The notes beneath the pieces are model-generated. The model worked only from the letters and a program-made list of their open reading frames with translations, was not told the origin of the DNA and made no database searches. The translations under genes were made by a program, and so were the position numbers. A stretch of 9,168 nucleotides of DNA from Candidatus Mcinerneyibacteriota bacterium (GTDB lineage: Bacteria; AUK180; JAQVHJ01), in contig DAOVMD010000093.1 of NCBI GenBank assembly GCA_030630935.1, positions 1-9,168 of the forward strand, in the 5' to 3' direction. The first letter of the stretch is position 1; each line of letters starts with the position of its first letter. Below are positions 7,566-9,168 of this stretch, in pieces.

Positions 7566-7677
7566 AGATTTCTTCCCTAAACGTCCGAAGGTTAATCCAA
7601 CTATTTATGCTTATAAAATACCAAACACACCAAACCGTAAGGGTTTATTAAAAATTGGTTTTACCAATAGAAAATAG
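7558..7677 (+). pseudogene. Truncated start of a GIY-YIG/helicase restriction protein
   Basis: Thirty-nine codons beginning MSKDFFPKRPKVNPTIYAY and ending GLLKIGFTNRK before TAG 7675-7677. This is the opening of a GIY-YIG nuclease domain: the TIYAY and LLKIGFT strands correspond to the GIY and YIG positions as I know them from GIY-YIG/DEAD-helicase restriction proteins, which normally continue for many hundreds of residues. The rest of the nuclease domain and the whole helicase are absent. A good Shine-Dalgarno, AGAGG at 7547-7551, lies 6 bases before the ATG, and the 8-base overlap with the DUF1016 gene shows the original operon arrangement. The coding match ends directly against a 12-bp palindrome, which suggests a deletion or insertion junction. 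Confidence 0.72.
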
Positions 7678-7689
7678 GGTGCCGGCACC
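7678..7689. repeat. Perfect 12-bp palindrome at the break of the truncated gene
   Basis: GGTGCC at 7678-7683 is mirrored by GGCACC at 7684-7689. With one G-T pair (7677/7690) the symmetry extends outward through 7673-7694. It is far more GC-rich than its surroundings and begins immediately after the TAG of the truncated restriction gene. It has no loop, so it is a better candidate for a protein-binding site, an element end or a recombination scar than for a hairpin terminator. Confidence 0.7.
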
Positions 7690-7715
7690 TTATTCTAAAT
7701 TTAGCCATGAAAACG

Positions 7716-7734
7716 CCCCGAAGAAAAAACGGGG
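7716..7734. terminator. GC-rich stem-loop, terminator-like mainly on the - strand
   Basis: CCCCG at 7716-7720 pairs with CGGGG at 7730-7734 around a 9-base purine loop; a G-T pair (7715/7735) may extend it. On the + strand no T-run follows. On the - strand the stem is followed by GTTTTC, a weak T-rich tail, although no - strand gene is nearby. It may be a degenerate bidirectional terminator or part of a short repeated element with the palindrome upstream. Confidence 0.4.
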
Positions 7735-7756
7735 TAAACTCCAAGCATGAAATAGT

Positions 7757-7786
7757 TTTGCTTTGCTTTGCAAGATCTAATGACAA
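7757..7786. repeat. TTTGC triplication and possible dispersed intergenic repeat
   Basis: TTTGC occurs three times in a row at 7757-7771, followed by AAGATCTAATGACA. Read on the - strand this gives TGTCATT, then GCAAAGCAAAGCAAAA. It resembles an AT-rich version of the common bacterial intergenic repeat beginning GTCATTGCGAGCGAAGCG. The resemblance is from memory and the copy would be degenerate. Confidence 0.35.
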
Positions 7787-7821
7787 ATAGTGTTGCTACA
7801 ATTTCCTATACAAATTTTTTA

Positions 7822-7850
7822 TTGACTTTAATTTGATAATAGTATATAAT
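7822..7850 (+). promoter_or_regulatory. Sigma70-type promoter of the NHL-M23 lipoprotein genes
   Basis: TTGACT at 7822-7827 (one mismatch) and a perfect TATAAT at 7845-7850 are separated by 17 bp. The predicted start near 7857 gives a leader of about 114 bases before the ATG at 7971. That leader contains a small ORF and two hairpins. The promoter separates the NHL-M23 pair from the restriction block. Confidence 0.75.
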
Positions 7851-7865
7851 TAAGATATTAAAGAT

Positions 7866-7887
7866 AAGGATTACATGAAAAGTCCTT
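7866..7887 (+). promoter_or_regulatory. Leader hairpin followed by a U-rich run (possible attenuator)
   Basis: AAGGATT at 7866-7872 can pair with AGTCCTT at 7881-7887 (seven pairs, one G-T) around an 8-base loop. Bases 7886-7895 downstream are T-rich, giving an intrinsic-terminator-like shape close to the predicted transcription start. The left arm contains the AAGGA Shine-Dalgarno of the small ORF at 7875, so ribosome binding and stem formation would compete. The stem is short and AT-rich, so this is only suggestive. Confidence 0.33.
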
Positions 7888-7907
7888 TTTATTATTGTAT
7901 TTATTGA
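7875..7907 (+). CDS. Possible 10-residue leader peptide (MKSPFYYCIY)
   Basis: A complete ATG-to-TGA frame sits in the leader of the NHL gene. AAGGA at 7866-7870, 4 bases before the ATG, is a good ribosome site. Three of ten residues are tyrosine, two of them adjacent. The frame overlaps the right arm of the hairpin at 7866-7887, so its translation could change the leader fold. Chance occurrence cannot be excluded. Confidence 0.3.
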   Translation: MKSPFYYCIY

Positions 7908-7916
7908 TAAAAATCA

Positions 7917-7946
7917 GGTTTCTGTGAATAAATATTTCACAGTACC
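7917..7946 (+). promoter_or_regulatory. Hairpin just upstream of the NHL gene ribosome site
   Basis: CTGTGAA at 7922-7928 pairs perfectly with TTCACAG at 7936-7942 around a 7-base loop. GGT at 7917-7919 can add three pairs with ACC at 7944-7946 after a small internal loop. The Shine-Dalgarno TGAGGT (7959-7964) remains free about 12 bases downstream. It may be an mRNA-stabilising or regulatory stem, or a DNA operator. Confidence 0.45.
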
Positions 7947-7970
7947 CCAAATAAATATTGAGGTATCTTT

Positions 7971-8978
7971 ATGATTAAAAAAATGATTTCAATAGCTCTG
8001 TTGTCATTATCAATTTTATTTATTCTTAATGGTTGTACACCACATCAACCGGTAAAGGATATAGATAAATTTGCCCTTCAAAAAAAGGAGATTGAAAAGA
8101 GATTTAAGCATGTGAAAGTAGTCAGGTTAGCGGATATAAATAATAGACCCTTATCGGAACCTAAGGGTTTAACCTTTACACCTGATAATTACCTTTTAAT
8201 TGTTGAGAGTGAAAACAATAAAATCCATAGACATGATACAGAAGGAAATTATCTGACTGAGTTCACTATCAAGTTTGACCAGGAGGATTTCCTCTCTTTT
8301 CCTGAGAGCATTGCATACTCACCTGATAAAACTTTTTTCATCTCAGACAGCTCCAATTCGCGCGTCTTAAAAGTCAATAGATACGGTAAGGTTCTTAAAG
8401 AGATAAAGTCAGATGACCCTACCGGTTTATTTATGGAGTCCAAATTAAAAGACGGAGCCGGTATAAATTTAAATCTTCCTTCAGGCATTACGATTTCACC
8501 AAAGGGAGAGATATTTATTGCTGATACATATAATAACAGAATTGTTCAAGTTTCATTATCAGGCGAATTAATGTGGACTTTTGGTGATACAAAGAATTCA
8601 CAAGGGAAGCTTTTTCATCCGCGAGATATTGCAGTGGATCTAAAAGGATTACTATATGTAACAGATGATGAGAATCAGGTAAAGATTATAAAAAAGAAAA
8701 AAGGGATTATCGGAATGTTCGGTGGAGAGGGTTCAGGACCCGGGAAATTTAAAAGACCAAAAGGGTTAACAATCTGGCATGATAAATATATAGTTGTATG
8801 TGACCCTTTGAATCAAAGGATTCAATTCTTTACCAAGGAAGGAATTTTTATAAAGTCGATCTCAAAAATAGGGAGAGTAAATTTAAAATTTCCTTATGCA
8901 GTTAAGACTGATGTTTTCCAAAATTTATATATAATTGATAAAGAACTTGCAATTCTATTTAAGGTATATGAATTTTAA
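7971..8978 (+). CDS. NHL-repeat beta-propeller lipoprotein
   Basis: Exported lipoprotein of 335 residues. A lysine-containing start, hydrophobic core and lipobox LNGC place the acylated cysteine at 22. The remainder is a chain of NHL repeats, each with a P-x-G/S-I/L-x-phi-x-P/D opening and a phi-x-V/I-x-D/E-x-x-N-x-R/K centre: about 63-97 (VESENNKIHRHD), 109-143 (FISDSSNSRVLKVN), 168-205 (FIADTYNNRIVQVS), 215-250, 261-296 (VVCDPLNQRIQFF) and 307-335. Six units fit a closed six-bladed propeller, a fold used for binding proteins or ligands; no enzyme signature is visible. The ATG has a good Shine-Dalgarno (GAGG at 7960-7963, 7 bases away). Its end overlaps the M23 start by 11 bases, so the two products are probably made together. 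Ligand and pathway are unknown. Confidence 0.9.
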   Translation: MIKKMISIALLSLSILFILNGCTPHQPVKDIDKFALQKKEIEKRFKHVKVVRLADINNRPLSEPKGLTFTPDNYLLIVESENNKIHRHDTEGNYLTEFTIKFDQEDFLSFPESIAYSPDKTFFISDSSNSRVLKVNRYGKVLKEIKSDDPTGLFMESKLKDGAGINLNLPSGITISPKGEIFIADTYNNRIVQVSLSGELMWTFGDTKNSQGKLFHPRDIAVDLKGLLYVTDDENQVKIIKKKKGIIGMFGGEGSGPGKFKRPKGLTIWHDKYIVVCDPLNQRIQFFTKEGIFIKSISKIGRVNLKFPYAVKTDVFQNLYIIDKELAILFKVYEF

Positions 8979-9168
8979 TTCATTAAAAAAAACTTTATTA
9001 TTAATATTCTTAATCTGTATATTTTTTCTTGGCGCTTGTAAGCCCGAGCCAGTCCTAACGAGTAAGAAAAAGACAATTCTACCATTAAAAAAAACACCAG
9101 GGATAACTTCATCTTTTGGTGAATTTAGAATGAATTCATTTCATATGGGAATTGATTTTTCAAGAAAT
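8968..9168 (+). CDS. M23 (LytM-like) peptidase lipoprotein, N-terminal part only
   Basis: The first 67 codons are present and the frame is open to the window edge. A signal peptide with KK at 7-8, hydrophobic core 9-21 and lipobox LGAC puts the lipidated cysteine at 24. After a basic linker comes ITSSFGEFRMNSFHMGIDFS (47-66), the opening of an M23 domain: H59 and D63 match the HxxxD metal-ligand motif of this zinc-peptidase family. Such proteins cut peptidoglycan cross-bridges or, when degenerate, activate amidases; the second metal motif (HxH) lies outside the window, so activity cannot be judged. AAGG at 8961-8964 lies 3 bases before the ATG. The 11-base overlap with the NHL gene indicates coupling. 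Confidence 0.85.
   Translation, partial: MNFNSLKKTLLLIFLICIFFLGACKPEPVLTSKKKTILPLKKTPGITSSFGEFRMNSFHMGIDFSRN

Noticed and set aside
7678-7734. CRISPR-like or att-site interpretation of the palindrome and adjacent stem
   Set aside because: No spaced direct repeats, no cas genes, no integrase and no tRNA are visible, so neither a CRISPR array nor a tRNA-type attachment site is supported.
7922-7942. CTGTGAA...TTCACAG looks like a CRP/FNR-type operator
   Set aside because: The TGTGA and TCACA half-sites are separated by 9 bases, whereas CRP sites need 6. The site is also downstream of the predicted transcription start, so an RNA hairpin is the more economical reading.

Overview
The window is AT-rich, and its genes run entirely on the + strand. 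The envelope proteins point to a diderm (two-membrane) bacterium: three have lipoprotein signal peptides, and there is a class A penicillin-binding protein, a stand-alone membrane PASTA protein and a LytM-type peptidase. The style of the proteins (PASTA/PBP1A pair, NHL lipoprotein, M23 lipoprotein opening with an SFGEFR motif) suggests the FCB group, perhaps a Cloacimonadota-like lineage. That placement is an impression, not a demonstration.

Layout. Bases 1-376 are mostly non-coding and end in a strong sigma70-type promoter whose predicted start falls on the ATG of the first gene. Bases 377-3534 hold a PASTA membrane protein and a class A penicillin-binding protein whose reading frames overlap by ATGA. 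Bases 3581-5536 hold a TPR lipoprotein. Bases 5537-5837 are a gene-poor gap ending in a perfect consensus promoter (TTGACA, 17 bp, TATAAT). That promoter drives the C-terminal, target-recognition part of an Eco57I-like restriction-modification enzyme (5838-6512), an intact DUF1016/YhcG PD-(D/E)XK nuclease (6516-7565) and the first 39 codons of a GIY-YIG/helicase-type restriction gene that stops abruptly (7558-7677). Bases 7678-7970 carry a 12-bp perfect palindrome, a GC-rich stem-loop, a TTTGC repeat patch, another good promoter and a structured leader with a possible 10-codon leader peptide. Bases 7971-8978 encode an NHL beta-propeller lipoprotein, overlapped by the start of an M23 peptidase lipoprotein that runs off the window at 9168.

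How it fits together. The PASTA, PBP1A, TPR, NHL and M23 genes form an envelope and peptidoglycan neighbourhood. The PASTA protein would sense or hold peptidoglycan, the PBP1A would polymerise and cross-link it, and the M23-like protein would cut it or regulate cutting. The restriction genes sit in the middle as a foreign-looking block. Lysine codons there are overwhelmingly AAA, whereas the PASTA gene strongly prefers AAG. Both outer restriction genes are cut down, one to its C-terminus and one to its N-terminus, while the central nuclease is complete and the block has its own near-ideal promoter.

The main point of interest is this remodelled restriction island. It is either a recent deletion remnant or a retained reduced module made of a target-recognition domain and a nuclease without any methyltransferase core.
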